A stretch of DNA of 64,000 nucleotides from Chitinophaga deserti (lineage in GTDB: Bacteria > Bacteroidota > Bacteroidia > Chitinophagales > Chitinophagaceae), in assembly GCF_003149455.1 (NCBI RefSeq), contig NZ_QFFK01000002.1, forward strand, positions 124,001 to 188,000, written 5' to 3'. The position numbers and the translations under genes were made by a program. Every line of letters begins with the position of its first letter. Position 1 is the first letter of the stretch. Positions 18,181 through 26,921 of the stretch are shown here, one piece after another. The notes beneath the pieces are model-generated. The model did not search any database. It was not told the DNA's origin and saw nothing but the letters and a program-made list of their open reading frames with translations.

Positions 18181-18549
18181 ATGGAAAACCTTAGAACAGA
18201 TAAACCCGGCGAAATGAATACCCTCTCTCAGGTAATGGCTAAGCTTCATTCGAAAGGCTATGACAATGAGTTTAAAATGAGTGACCATGGCAGAATGCAG
18301 CCTGTAGATGGTGATGAAATCTATAATCCTGATGATCTTATGATTATCAAGACTTACCGATTCGAAGGCGAATCCGACCCTTCAGACAATTCAGTGTTGT
18401 ACCTGCTGGAAGACAAGAATGGCAAGAAAGGGTATGTCATAGACGCCTATGGGGTATATACATCGCATGACGAAGCAGGATTCGATGAATTCCTGCAGAA
18501 GATACCGGTCGAAGATCGTGAAGAACAACAGATCTTCGGCGGGCTGTGA
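18181..18549 (+). CDS. Small acidic protein of the group often mislabelled phosphoribosylpyrophosphate synthetase
   Basis: 122 residues, acidic, soluble. The block TLSQVMAKLHSKGYDNEF, then IYNPDDLMIIKTYRFEGESD and KKGYVIDAYGVYTSHD, fits a small Bacteroidota family that databases often name PRPP synthetase although it lacks the PRPP loop and is far too short for that enzyme. I would not assign enzymatic activity. It is a single-gene unit with its own sigma-54-like element upstream and a terminator downstream, and it lies between the NHEJ genes and topoisomerase IB, so a stress role is plausible. Confidence 0.82.
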   Translation: MENLRTDKPGEMNTLSQVMAKLHSKGYDNEFKMSDHGRMQPVDGDEIYNPDDLMIIKTYRFEGESDPSDNSVLYLLEDKNGKKGYVIDAYGVYTSHDEAGFDEFLQKIPVEDREEQQIFGGL

Positions 18550-18565
18550 TGGATGATTTTATGAA

Positions 18566-18603
18566 AGAAACGGCGGTACCTGTTATGGGTTCCGCCGTTT
18601 TTG
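18566..18603 (+). terminator. Terminator between the 122-aa gene and topoisomerase IB (possibly bidirectional)
   Basis: AAACGGCGG (18568-18576) pairs with CCGCCGTTT (18592-18600), followed by T on the plus strand; the minus strand side is also T-rich. The convergent topoisomerase stop codon lies in the loop. Confidence 0.65.
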
Positions 18604-19620
18604 TGTATGATGGTCCTTCAGGATTTTCAATAGTAGTTTTTCATCCACATTCCGTCCGGTGTACTGCCCCATTTCGCCCCTTTCGAACAGGTCGGTAATT
18701 GCGGGGTGGACGTAGTACTTTTTACACACTGCGCGGGTATTCCCCAGTTTCCGGGCTACCTGGTCCAATACTTCCACGACTTTTCGTTTACCCTCCGCAG
18801 CAGATGCTGCCGTTTCGCAACCTGCCAGCAGATGTAAGGCTTCTATGGTTCCGGCCCATGTCCGAAGATCTTTACAGGTAAATTCTTGTCCGGTGATATT
18901 TTTAAGATAATCATTGAGCGCGCCGGAGTCGAGGCTTTTCACCTCATTGTTTTCGTAATACTGGAAAAGCTCCTGTCCCGGGATATCGCGCACTTTGCGG
19001 AGAAGCCTGGCAAGAGCGGCATGCCTCAGCTCTATTTTGTGCTCAACGCCTTTTTTACCTTTAAATCTGAATAGCGCCGAATGGCCGTTAAACTGTACAT
19101 GCCTGTTGCGGAGGGTTGTAAGTCCGTACGATTGATACTTCTTCTCATACTCAGCATTTCCAACGCGCATAAGTGTTTCCTCCATCACCCGCATAGCGAT
19201 GGCGCACACTCTTGGCAGGTCCAGCTCCTTACGCCGCAGATCATTTGTTACCTGCCGCCTGATTTTAGGGAGTAATTTCCCAAATTCCAGCAGGCGGTAA
19301 AACTTAGTTTCATTACGGATTGCAGCCCAGCGGGTGTGGTAGCGGTATTGCCGGCGACCCATGGCATCATTTCCAGTGGCTTGTAAATGACCGTTTGCAT
19401 ACGGACAGACCCATACGTTCTCCCAGGCAGGCGGGAGCACCAGGCCACGGATGCGTTCCAGTACGGCTTCATCCGTAATGCGCTTCCCCGAAGCATCCGT
19501 ATAATAGAAATTACTGCCTTTACGCATGCGGGTAATTCCCGGCGATCCCGGGTGTACGTAGCGAAGTTTTGCAGCTTGTGCCACTGCCGGCGCATCAGCC
19601 GTTAACAATTTCTCCTCCAT
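18583..19620 (-). CDS. DNA topoisomerase IB (poxvirus/eukaryote-like)
   Basis: 345 residues, typical for bacterial type IB enzymes. N-terminal part with YHTRWAAIRNETKFYRLLEFG, then the catalytic domain with MRVMEETLMRVGNAEYEKK (first catalytic Arg region), KDLRTWAGT (second Arg) and the C-terminal VCKKYYVHP that carries the active-site tyrosine (Tyr302 or Tyr303). It relaxes supercoils by transient single-strand cleavage through a 3'-phosphotyrosine bond. Its first 26 bases overlap the end of the SDR gene on the same strand, so the two are co-transcribed. Confidence 0.93.
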   Translation of the reverse strand: MEEKLLTADAPAVAQAAKLRYVHPGSPGITRMRKGSNFYYTDASGKRITDEAVLERIRGLVLPPAWENVWVCPYANGHLQATGNDAMGRRQYRYHTRWAAIRNETKFYRLLEFGKLLPKIRRQVTNDLRRKELDLPRVCAIAMRVMEETLMRVGNAEYEKKYQSYGLTTLRNRHVQFNGHSALFRFKGKKGVEHKIELRHAALARLLRKVRDIPGQELFQYYENNEVKSLDSGALNDYLKNITGQEFTCKDLRTWAGTIEALHLLAGCETAASAAEGKRKVVEVLDQVARKLGNTRAVCKKYYVHPAITDLFERGEMGQYTGRNVDEKLLLKILKDHHTQKRRNP

Positions 19621-20461
19621 TGGGGTGTAATATTTGACCTGTTATATAGCTCGCTTCTTCAGATGCCAGAAACACATAACACCCCGCCACTTCCCTGGGC
19701 TCTCCGGCGCGCTTAAGCGGCGTATCAGAACCAAAGTTGGCGACATGGTCGGGGGGAAATGTGGCAGGGATCAGCGGGGTCCAAATGGGGCCGGGGGCTA
19801 CCCCGTTCACACGAATCCCCTTATCTGCCAGCATCGATGACAGTGAGCGGGTAAAAGAAACTATTGCGCCTTTGGTTGCGGCATAATCAACCAGGTGTGC
19901 ACTGCCACGGTAGGCGGTTACTGAAGTGGTGTTGATGATACTGCTTCCCCGGGCCATATGCGGAAGGGCATAGCGGGTGAGGTAAAATTGCGGGAATATA
20001 TTGACGGAAAACGTTTTTAACAGCTGTTTTGCGGTTATCTCACCTATCGACTTCTGAGGATACTGCACGGCAGCATTATTAATGAGTATATCGATACGGC
20101 CGAATTTCTTCACTGTAAGTTTTACGATTTTCTCGCAATGCTTTTCCCTGCTGATGTCTCCGGGAATAAGAAGTGCTTCACGCCCCCGTTCCATTACGCC
20201 CTGTGCAGTGGCCTTTGCATCTGCTGTTTCATCGAGGTAGGCAATGGCAACATCCGCTCCCTGCGCGGCAAAAGCCAGGGCTATGGCGCGTCCTATACCA
20301 CTATCGCCCCCGGTAATGAGGGCTACCTTATCCTGCAGCCTGCCACCCGGAGCAGCTTTGGGAGCGGCTTCCGGCAACGGCTTCATTTTATGTTCCATCC
20401 CCGGCTGCCTGAGCTGCCGCTGCGGCGGACGAAGGGTTCTCTTCCTGCTGGACTTTTGCAT
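19595..20461 (-). CDS. SDR-family oxidoreductase
   Basis: 288 residues. After a basic N-terminal extension of about 42 residues, a Rossmann fold begins with VALITGGDSGIGRAIAL (NAD(P)-binding TGxxxGxG), followed by INNAAVQ and the catalytic YAATK with upstream Ser. The extension plus GGRLQDKVALITGGDSGIG is typical of the YhdG/GsiB-like general-stress SDRs. Substrate unknown. It is first in a two-gene unit with topoisomerase IB (26-base overlap) and separated from the DUF892 gene by a terminator. Confidence 0.92.
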   Translation of the reverse strand: MQKSSRKRTLRPPQRQLRQPGMEHKMKPLPEAAPKAAPGGRLQDKVALITGGDSGIGRAIALAFAAQGADVAIAYLDETADAKATAQGVMERGREALLIPGDISREKHCEKIVKLTVKKFGRIDILINNAAVQYPQKSIGEITAKQLLKTFSVNIFPQFYLTRYALPHMARGSSIINTTSVTAYRGSAHLVDYAATKGAIVSFTRSLSSMLADKGIRVNGVAPGPIWTPLIPATFPPDHVANFGSDTPLKRAGEPREVAGCYVFLASEEASYITGQILHPNGGEIVNG

Positions 20462-20476
20462 ACACTGAATGTTCGG

Positions 20477-20514
20477 TCAAAAAAAAGGCTGCTGCACTTT
20501 CATGCAGCAGCCTT
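20477..20514 (-). terminator. Rho-independent terminator after the DUF892 gene
   Basis: A perfect 10-bp stem, GGCTGCTGCA (20487-20496) with TGCAGCAGCC (20503-20512), loop of 6, followed on the minus strand by eight T. Confidence 0.9.
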
Positions 20515-20528
20515 GTATCGCTGGTGAA

Positions 20529-21161
20529 TTAATCTTCCGCCAGCGCTTCCTCATTCACTTTCGATTCTGCGATCTGAGTGAGGAGGGAATCTGCTTCTTT
20601 TTCTTCGCTGAGCGTTTGTTCGAGTATTCCGGCCGCCTCAGAATGGCCCATTTTATTTGCGAGCGTGCGGAGGCTGCCATAAGTCGCAATTTCGTAATGC
20701 TCTACTTTCTGCGCGGCAATGATCAGGCCTGCATCAAGTACGGAAGAGGGATCTTCTTCACTGATAAGCTCCTGTGCTTCTGCAACAAGGCCTTCCATGG
20801 CTTCGCATTTTTTACCAACGGCACGTGTGCCCATTAATTCAAAAATCTCTTCCAGTCTGCTTACATGGCCTTTAGTGGTTTCGAGGTGATCTGCGAAGGC
20901 ATCCACCAATTCCGCAGTTGAAGCGGCTTTAGCCATTTTGGGGAGTGCCTTCACAAGGTGCTTTTCAGCCCAGTAGATGTCTTTCAGCTCGTCCATGAAT
21001 AACTTATGGAAAGGGGAATTTTCCATCCCGCTGCCATTGCCGCGCGAAGCGGAAGTACGTGCAGCCGGAGTTGATTTCTTCGTAGTGCCGTTACTGCGGC
21101 TACTGCCATTCGATTTAGCAGCGCTGCCGCCGCGGATCGTTTTGGTGTTCTTCGTTGCCAT
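20529..21161 (-). CDS. DUF892 ferritin-like protein (YciE/YciF family)
   Basis: 210 residues. Residues 1-45 are a Ser/Thr/Lys/Ala/Gly-rich disordered arm (KSTPAARTSASRGNGSG), possibly nucleic-acid binding. Residues about 48-205 form the ferritin-like four-helix domain: FMDELKDIYWAEKHLVKALP, ETTKGHVSRLEEIFE, AQKVEHYEIATYGSL and EEKEADSLLTQIA, with E/H residues that could bind di-iron. Family members are stress induced. It starts 18 bases after the proline-rich gene and probably shares its promoter. The plain arm before the domain is unusual for the family. Confidence 0.9.
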   Translation of the reverse strand: MATKNTKTIRGGSAAKSNGSSRSNGTTKKSTPAARTSASRGNGSGMENSPFHKLFMDELKDIYWAEKHLVKALPKMAKAASTAELVDAFADHLETTKGHVSRLEEIFELMGTRAVGKKCEAMEGLVAEAQELISEEDPSSVLDAGLIIAAQKVEHYEIATYGSLRTLANKMGHSEAAGILEQTLSEEKEADSLLTQIAESKVNEEALAED

Positions 21162-21179
21162 AATGTGTGTAGGTTTTTA

Positions 21180-21587
21180 CTATTTGTTAGGAAAAGGAAA
21201 TCGATCCCTTTTGTCAATAATACTTTGATCCTTATCCTCGCGCTGGCCAATGATGTCGGGGGATTGCTCTTCAACATCGTTGTTCTCCTCGCTCTCGGGG
21301 ATGTCAGGCTTGTCCTGATGTGGCCCTTTTTCAGGTTTTCCCTGTGGTTGTCCCTTTTCGGGTTTATCCTGTCGGGGTCCCTGCTCTGGTTCTGATTGCG
21401 GATCACTTGGTTTGCGGTCGATCTCTCTTTTAGGGATCTCTTTTGGAATATCAGGGTTTTGCTTATCGGGCTCCTGGCCCAGGCCTGGTTTTGGCTGGCC
21501 ACCACCCTGCCCTCTGTTTTCGTCCGGAGCCTGCGGCCCGGGCGGAGTTGGATTGGGACGGGTATTCTTATCGTTCTCGTTTTTCAT
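21180..21587 (-). CDS. Disordered Pro/Glu/Lys/Gln-rich protein of unknown function
   Basis: 135 residues, almost no hydrophobic residues and no signal peptide. It contains short repeats of the type QDKPEKGQPQGKPEKGPHQD and many P, E, D, K, Q, so it should be fully disordered, as hydrophilins and desiccation proteins are. It lies 18 bases before the DUF892 gene on the same strand, with a sigma-54-like element 42 bases upstream. The repeats could inflate coding scores, but base use and position support a real gene. No family recognised. Confidence 0.65.
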   Translation of the reverse strand: MKNENDKNTRPNPTPPGPQAPDENRGQGGGQPKPGLGQEPDKQNPDIPKEIPKREIDRKPSDPQSEPEQGPRQDKPEKGQPQGKPEKGPHQDKPDIPESEENNDVEEQSPDIIGQREDKDQSIIDKRDRFPFPNK

Positions 21588-21628
21588 GCCTGGATGTTTT
21601 TAAGGTTTACGATCTTTCTTTTAACTAT

Positions 21629-21643
21629 CCAAACAACATTCCA
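21629..21643 (-). promoter_or_regulatory. Sigma-54-like promoter element before the disordered protein / DUF892 unit
   Basis: TGGAATGTTGTTTGG on the minus strand: TGG and TTG at the exact -24/-12 spacing with G for C after TTG; A replaces C at the fourth base. Confidence 0.4.
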
Positions 21644-21871
21644 ACCAGAGGCATATGATTTGCGTAACAGGGCTGGAACAACAATATTAACTGCTACAGG
21701 AAATACGATCAGATACCGACACTGCAGTTTGAATCAGGGGGTTTTCGTAATTTGGGGGATGTACCGGCCGGAAAACTGCGGCTTTCCTCCGATGCCCATG
21801 TAGAAGGGAGTTTTCAGTATGGGGAAAATCTTGCACATCCAAAACCGGCATCCATAAACAGTTTGAAGGAA

Positions 21872-23284
21872 ATGCATATTAGCATACATAAGAAAATACG
21901 GGTGGGATTTTTTATCGCTTTCACTGCAATTATCGGTGCAAGCGTTGTATCGTACCTCATCGCCAAAAATCTCATGCACAATGCTTCCCGCCTGCAACAT
22001 GCGGTAGAAGTATCCAAGCGCCTGGAGCACATCTCCAGGCACCTGAAAGATGCTGAGGCTGCCATCAGGGGGTTCAATATCACCCATCAGCAGGAGTTCC
22101 TCCATCCCAGCATGACCGAGCGAAGCAACCTGATTGAAAAAGAATACCGGAAACTTCGTCAGATCATCGACGATCCCCCGCAACAGAGAAATCTTGACAC
22201 CCTCAAGCAATTACTGGACATCAAATACGGGCAACTCGTTACTGGCGCCACTGACCCTAACCAGGAAATATCCGTAAAGGAAGGAGAAATGGCTATGGAC
22301 CTCATAGATCGGAAAATGCAGGATATGATTGATATTGAGGAGGTTCAGCTAACTGAAAAGTCGCGGTTGTTCCAGTTTTTCTCTAATCTGTGGATTCCGG
22401 TTGTTTTCATCATTTCACTGATCGCCATCATAATCGGCATATATTCTTATGTAACCCTCAACCGGGAATTCCGCCTCCAGCTCCATATTGAGTCGAGGAT
22501 GCGAAGTTATCAGCGTGAGTTACAGGAAAACATCAACCTCCTCAACAAATCCAACCAGGAACTCGAACAGTTCGCCTACGTTGCTTCTCACGATCTGCAG
22601 GAACCCCTGCGGAAAATATCCACTTTCTCCGACCGGCTTCTCCTCAAATACCGTGATGAGATCCCGCCGGAAGCAGGACAGCTGATCGACCGGATGGTAT
22701 CAGCAGTAGGCCGGATGCGGGTACTCATTAATGATCTGCTCATTTTCTCCCGAGCAGGTCGCATCACCCCCGATACCATCGCTCAGGTAGATCTCAACGA
22801 ACTCCTCCGCGATGTACTGGGTGATCTTGAAGTGTCGTTGCAGGAAAAAAAGGGGACTGTTCAGCAGGACCAGCTCCCCGTTATCGAGGGCATTGATACC
22901 GGGCTACACCAGCTGTTCCAGAACATCCTCTCCAACAGCATCAAATTCGCCGACCCTGAGCGGCCGCTGGAAATTTCCATCACCGGCCAGATACTTTCCG
23001 GAAAAGATGCCGGCGTACCCAGCGAAAAGAAGGCAGATGAAAAATATATCCGCATCCGCGTACAGGATAACGGCATTGGATTCGATCAGGCCTATGCCGA
23101 TCGCATCTTCCTGATATTCCAGCGCCTCCATGGCGTCAGCGAATATAAAGGCACAGGCATAGGACTGGCTATCTGCAAAAAAATCGCGGAAGCCCACCAG
23201 GGTTATATTTCTGCAGAAAGCATCCCTGGTGAAGGTGCCACATTTATTATTACCCTTCCGCTTAAACAATTAAGGGAAGATTGA
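21872..23284 (+). CDS. CHASE3-type sensor histidine kinase
   Basis: 470 residues from the ATG at 21872, chosen because AAGGA lies just before it and a membrane helix follows (11-33); the open frame extends 40 codons upstream without protein character. A CHASE3-like periplasmic helical sensor (about 35-170), a second helix (173-195), a coiled-coil linker, and a HisKA of the SHDLQEPLRK type with His240 follow. HATPase motifs NILSNSIKF, DNGIGFD, GTGIGLAI end the protein. This HisKA type is common in Bacteroidota. The RR-kinase protein follows after 39 bases, so they may form one phosphorelay. Confidence 0.92.
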   Translation: MHISIHKKIRVGFFIAFTAIIGASVVSYLIAKNLMHNASRLQHAVEVSKRLEHISRHLKDAEAAIRGFNITHQQEFLHPSMTERSNLIEKEYRKLRQIIDDPPQQRNLDTLKQLLDIKYGQLVTGATDPNQEISVKEGEMAMDLIDRKMQDMIDIEEVQLTEKSRLFQFFSNLWIPVVFIISLIAIIIGIYSYVTLNREFRLQLHIESRMRSYQRELQENINLLNKSNQELEQFAYVASHDLQEPLRKISTFSDRLLLKYRDEIPPEAGQLIDRMVSAVGRMRVLINDLLIFSRAGRITPDTIAQVDLNELLRDVLGDLEVSLQEKKGTVQQDQLPVIEGIDTGLHQLFQNILSNSIKFADPERPLEISITGQILSGKDAGVPSEKKADEKYIRIRVQDNGIGFDQAYADRIFLIFQRLHGVSEYKGTGIGLAICKKIAEAHQGYISAESIPGEGATFIITLPLKQLRED

Positions 23285-23323
23285 TTTTTTTGAGCATGTT
23301 TCTTGCTGATAAGCAGAAATACT

Positions 23324-24772
23324 ATGAACCATAATATGAAAGAATCCCGCAAACGCATCCTGATGGTAGACGATGATGAAGATGATTTCTTCCTTGTTTC
23401 TACTGTACTGCAGGATGTAGCTCCCGACCAATATGACCTGACCTGGGCTTCTACCTATGATAAAGCACTTGAGGCCATCGGCCGCAAGGAACATGATCTT
23501 TACCTGGTGGATTACCGCCTGGGGATGCATACGGGTATTGATATACTGCGGCATTTCCAGGAAATCGGATACGAGGCTCCCGTTATCATGCTCACCGGCA
23601 AAGGAGATTACGCAATCGATAATGAGGCGATGATTGCCGGGGCTACCGATTACCTTGTAAAAGGGGATATTACCGGTCCTGAGCTGGAACGCGCTATCCG
23701 TTACGGCATTACTGAGTTTAAACACCTGCGGGCTATCGCAGAAAACGAGCGAAAGTACTTTGGGATATTCGAAAAAAGTCACGATATCATTATCCTGGCT
23801 AATTGCGACATGAATATCATCGACGCAAATCCCAATGCCCGGAAAAAAATACAATACTCCCGCGAAGAGCTGTTGGTAATGAACATGAAAGATCTGTTCT
23901 TCCAGGAATCGGATGCGAAACGGTTTTTCGAAGAAATCTGTACTGAAGCCGCTATTGTTCAACAGGAATTCACTTTCCGTGATAAATCAGGAAAGAAGCT
24001 TTCCGTTCTCGTAAATGCTAATAAGCTGGACGAGCAGCTGGGTACGTTTCTTTGTGTGGCAGAAGATATTACAGATAAAAAGCGGGAGGAACTGGAGAAA
24101 AGGCAGCAGGAGAAGTTCGTAATTTCCGGCCGCATCGCCCGTGTAATCGCACATGAGGTCCGCAATCCGCTCACCAATATCATTCTCGCCGTAGGGCAAT
24201 TCAGGCAGGAAGAAGTACCTGACCCTGACGATACCAATCTTTACCTTGATATAATTGAAAGAAACTGTACCCGTATCAATCAACTGGTCACGGAGTTACT
24301 GCAATCTACCCGCATGATGGAATTGCATCTGCAGGATCACAACCTGAATGATTTGACCGGCAGTTCTCTGGCACTGGCAACTGACCGCCTTCAACTCAAT
24401 GGTATCAGGTTAAATCTGGAACTAACTGATGAAACTATAATGCTGACTGCAGATGAGGAAAAAATACAGATTGCCCTGCTGAATATCTTCATTAATGCCA
24501 TTGAAGCCATGACTCCCGGAAAAGGCGTTCTTACCATCAGTACCTACCGGGAAGGCAAAGCAGCCATTATTCGCATACAGGATAACGGTATGGGGATTCC
24601 TGAAGAAAACAAGGCCCGCCTGTTCGACCCCTTCTTCACCTCTAAAACGAAGGGTACCGGCCTGGGGCTTACATCTACCCAAAACATTATTATTAATCAC
24701 AAAGGGCATATCCAGGTGGAAAGCGCCATGGGAGAAGGCACTACTTTCATTATTACCTTACCTGCCAATTAA
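23324..24772 (+). CDS. Receiver-PAS-histidine kinase (no membrane segment)
   Basis: 482 residues from the ATG at 23324; upstream codons in frame give only a TTG start. A receiver with Asp63 (LYLVDYRLGMHTG) is followed by a PAS domain (about 135-255), an NtrB-type HisKA with His277 in IAHEVRNPLTN, and HATPase (NIFINAIEAM, DNGMGIPE, GTGLGLTS). With an N-terminal receiver it probably accepts phosphate from the membrane kinase encoded just upstream and changes its own kinase activity. NtrB-type kinases often feed sigma-54 activators, and one is encoded 3 kb away (27807-29276). The link is inference. Confidence 0.9.
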   Translation: MNHNMKESRKRILMVDDDEDDFFLVSTVLQDVAPDQYDLTWASTYDKALEAIGRKEHDLYLVDYRLGMHTGIDILRHFQEIGYEAPVIMLTGKGDYAIDNEAMIAGATDYLVKGDITGPELERAIRYGITEFKHLRAIAENERKYFGIFEKSHDIIILANCDMNIIDANPNARKKIQYSREELLVMNMKDLFFQESDAKRFFEEICTEAAIVQQEFTFRDKSGKKLSVLVNANKLDEQLGTFLCVAEDITDKKREELEKRQQEKFVISGRIARVIAHEVRNPLTNIILAVGQFRQEEVPDPDDTNLYLDIIERNCTRINQLVTELLQSTRMMELHLQDHNLNDLTGSSLALATDRLQLNGIRLNLELTDETIMLTADEEKIQIALLNIFINAIEAMTPGKGVLTISTYREGKAAIIRIQDNGMGIPEENKARLFDPFFTSKTKGTGLGLTSTQNIIINHKGHIQVESAMGEGTTFIITLPAN

Positions 24773-24778
24773 ACCTGC

Positions 24779-25690
24779 TTACCACGACTTTACCTGCTTT
24801 TCCCCATTACGACTGATTGTGGTAAATGAAGTTTTAAAGCCCGTCAACCAGCGCGCCTTATATATTTTGGCGCCCGGCAACCGTATGATGGTATTGCCCT
24901 TCAGATCCTGCACCTCATCGGTCCACCACTGTTCTTTAGGTAATGTGACAATTTTCGGAAAGCCTTCCGGGGCTTCAGAAATGCTCTTTATGTTACGGAC
25001 AGTTTTGCCGGATATGGGGTGGAAGGAATTATCTTTTATGTGAAACTCCAGCAAAGTATCTACTGTGGTGAGATAGAAAATGTCCTGCCTGGAGCCATAT
25101 ATCATATCATGTGCACCATGCCCCGGAATCTGAACTGAACCCGCCGGCACCAGATCTGCCACATCTTTCCGCTTATCTTCCCTGTAATCATACAGGAAAA
25201 TCTTATCAGAGCCGGCAATGTAGAACCTGTAATCATAGAAATTGACAGCATGGCCATCAGGCACTTTAAAGGTCTTACGGGGGCGTTTAGGGCGGTATAA
25301 TGATGTAGTGTCGTATCTGAATACCGTAGACTGATTGCCGGTACTGGAGGCTACCACAAGGGTATTTCCCGGCGCAATGTCCAGCGAATGTGGATTGCCG
25401 CCTACGGAATCGTACCAGAGCGTTTTCGCATCACTCAGCCTGATAATTGCAACTCCGCCACCGGAAGCACATGTGAGAATGTACTTACAATCTCGGGAAA
25501 CTTTCACTTCGCTGGGGTTACGAAACCATTTACGGTGCGCTTCCGGGATATCGGCCGCACGCCATTCGCGGATCAATTCTCCTGATGGAACCAGCATCAG
25601 CATAATACGATGTTCCGACTGGTCGGTGACCAACATGGGATAGTTTGCCGGATGTAAGTGAAGGGCAAGAAAAATAAAGATGGCATTCAT
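24779..25690 (-). CDS. Secreted beta-propeller-like protein (DUF6528-type)
   Basis: 303 residues. A weak signal peptide (MNAIFIFLALHLHPA) precedes repeated blade-like segments with VTDQSEHRIMLM, VSRDCKYILTCASGGGVAII, GGNPHSLDIAPGNTLVVASS and FFYDYR-type patterns, as in proteins with WD40/NHL propellers. The DQ..N/HRI start resembles the DUF6528 family. Probably periplasmic, function unknown. It is convergent to the RR-kinase gene with 6 bases between the stops. Confidence 0.8.
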   Translation of the reverse strand: MNAIFIFLALHLHPANYPMLVTDQSEHRIMLMLVPSGELIREWRAADIPEAHRKWFRNPSEVKVSRDCKYILTCASGGGVAIIRLSDAKTLWYDSVGGNPHSLDIAPGNTLVVASSTGNQSTVFRYDTTSLYRPKRPRKTFKVPDGHAVNFYDYRFYIAGSDKIFLYDYREDKRKDVADLVPAGSVQIPGHGAHDMIYGSRQDIFYLTTVDTLLEFHIKDNSFHPISGKTVRNIKSISEAPEGFPKIVTLPKEQWWTDEVQDLKGNTIIRLPGAKIYKARWLTGFKTSFTTISRNGEKQVKSW

Positions 25691-25777
25691 GGATTGAATT
25701 AACGCAAAAAGCAGGGAAAATGGAAATGTAATACCATTTACTCCTGCTTTTCACTGAAGTGGGGCGCTAAATATTTT

Positions 25778-25930
25778 TTATGCAGCCCTTCCGCGGATAA
25801 TATTGATAAGAATGGCAATGATGGCCAGCACCAATAAAGCATGAATCAGACCACCGGCGGAGTATACGAAGAAACCAAGCAGCCAGCCAATAATCAGTAT
25901 TACTGCGATGAGATACAATAAGGAGTTCAT
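25778..25930 (-). CDS. lmo0937-family small membrane protein (DUF5670)
   Basis: 50 residues, two hydrophobic helices: MNSLLYLIAVILIIGWLLGF, a VYSAGGLIH turn, and a second helix ending in NIIRGRAA. The layout LLYxIAVILIIxWxxGF-xxxxGxxIHxLLVxAIIAIxxxxIR is the lmo0937 signature. These short membrane proteins are common in Bacteroidota, often in stress-gene clusters, and have no known function. A sigma-54-like element lies 32 bases upstream. Confidence 0.93.
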   Translation of the reverse strand: MNSLLYLIAVILIIGWLLGFFVYSAGGLIHALLVLAIIAILINIIRGRAA

Positions 25931-25962
25931 ATCATGATTGTTTTTGGTTCATAATTATAGAT

Positions 25963-25977
25963 GTAAAATTCATGCCA
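25963..25977 (-). promoter_or_regulatory. Weak sigma-54-like element before the lmo0937 gene
   Basis: TGGCATGAATTTTAC has a perfect -24 block (TGGCATG), but the -12 block reads TTAC instead of TTGC. Spacing to the ATG at 25930 (32 bases) is suitable. Confidence 0.3.
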
Positions 25978-26099
25978 GCGCGTAAACAACTGTGGGAGAA
26001 GCGGATGGATGAGAATTGTGCCCCGATATATGTAGACGCGTTTCCCCAAGAGGGGCGCCTTGTCAGCAAATCATCTGCACTCTCCCCTGAAAACCGGCA

Positions 26100-26114
26100 T
26101 GGCAGCCTTTTTGG
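26100..26114 (+). promoter_or_regulatory. Sigma-54-like promoter element before the DUF2383 gene
   Basis: TGGCAGCCTTTTTGG: -24 block TGGCA and TTG at exact spacing with G for C at -12. The ATG lies 54 bases downstream. Confidence 0.45.
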
Positions 26115-26167
26115 ATGTTACTTACTGAACTTTAGTATTACATCACTATAAACAAAAAAGAGTAATC

Positions 26168-26629
26168 ATGGAACATGCTACAAAAATTGCGGCCATAATA
26201 GAGGATCTCGTGAAGATCAATAACGACCGGATAGAAGGATATGAAAAAGCTGCCACTCAAACCGCCGAAGGCGATCTGAAGCAACTTTTCGAAACGATGA
26301 TAGCCGACAGCAGGCAAAACGCAACTGAGCTGAATACATATCTCCGTGATCTTGGGGAAGAACGCGAAAGCGATTCCACATTTGCCGGGAAACTTTACCG
26401 TACCTGGATGGATGTAAAAGTTACATTTGGAGGTGGTGACCGCCGCGCAATCCTTGCCACCTGTGAATATGGTGAAGATGCTGCCCAAAAGTCATATAAT
26501 ACGGCGCTGGAGCAAGATTTCCTGCCTGCAGACATCCGCCTCATTATTTCTAATCAACGCGCGCAGCTTCGCCGCTCCCACGATCAGATACGCCACCTGC
26601 GTGACCTGGAAACAGTTAATAAAAGCTAG
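26168..26629 (+). CDS. PA2169-type four-helix-bundle protein (DUF2383)
   Basis: 153 residues with no signal peptide. Helical throughout, with conserved segments IEDLVKINNDRIEGYEKAA, QLFETMIADSRQNATEL and LATCEYGEDAAQKSYNTAL, typical of the ferritin-like DUF2383 family. These proteins accumulate under stress in other bacteria; molecular function is unknown. It is a single-gene unit: sigma-54-like element 54 bases upstream and a strong terminator 26 bases after the stop. Confidence 0.93.
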   Translation: MEHATKIAAIIEDLVKINNDRIEGYEKAATQTAEGDLKQLFETMIADSRQNATELNTYLRDLGEERESDSTFAGKLYRTWMDVKVTFGGGDRRAILATCEYGEDAAQKSYNTALEQDFLPADIRLIISNQRAQLRRSHDQIRHLRDLETVNKS

Positions 26630-26654
26630 TATCATAAACTCTTGATACAAATAG

Positions 26655-26687
26655 AAAGTCCCGGCTGATGTAGCCGGGACTTTTCGT
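26655..26687 (+). terminator. Rho-independent terminator after the DUF2383 gene
   Basis: A perfect 12-bp stem, AAAGTCCCGGCT (26655-26666) with AGCCGGGACTTT (26672-26683), loop GATGT, followed by T-rich sequence. Confidence 0.9.
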
Positions 26688-26783
26688 TTATGAGCAGGAT
26701 GATCAAAATTTGGTGTACAAACAGGGATGAATGAAATTACAATGGATCAATCTATGACAATTCAAGAATCTTTGCTTTTAAAG

Positions 26784-26815
26784 GGCTGTCCCGCACCAGA
26801 TGGAGCAGGACAGCC
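26784..26815 (-). terminator. Possible weak terminator downstream of csbD
   Basis: GGCTGTCC (26784-26791) pairs with GGACAGCC (26808-26815) around a 16-base loop. On the minus strand it is followed by CTTTAAAAG, a weak T tract. It lies about 110 bases after the csbD stop. The rest of 26690-26921 shows no gene. Confidence 0.35.
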
Positions 26816-26921
26816 TGGCAAGCTTTACGGTTTTAATGATGCTTTAACTGCATTTTAAAACCAATCGAAGCTGCCAATAACTAAAACAACAGCTATGATA
26901 AAAGTATAATCCGAATTAGTG

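Noticed and set aside
18181..18549. Annotation of the 122-residue protein as phosphoribosylpyrophosphate synthetase
   Set aside because: The real enzyme is over 300 residues with a PRPP loop that is absent here.
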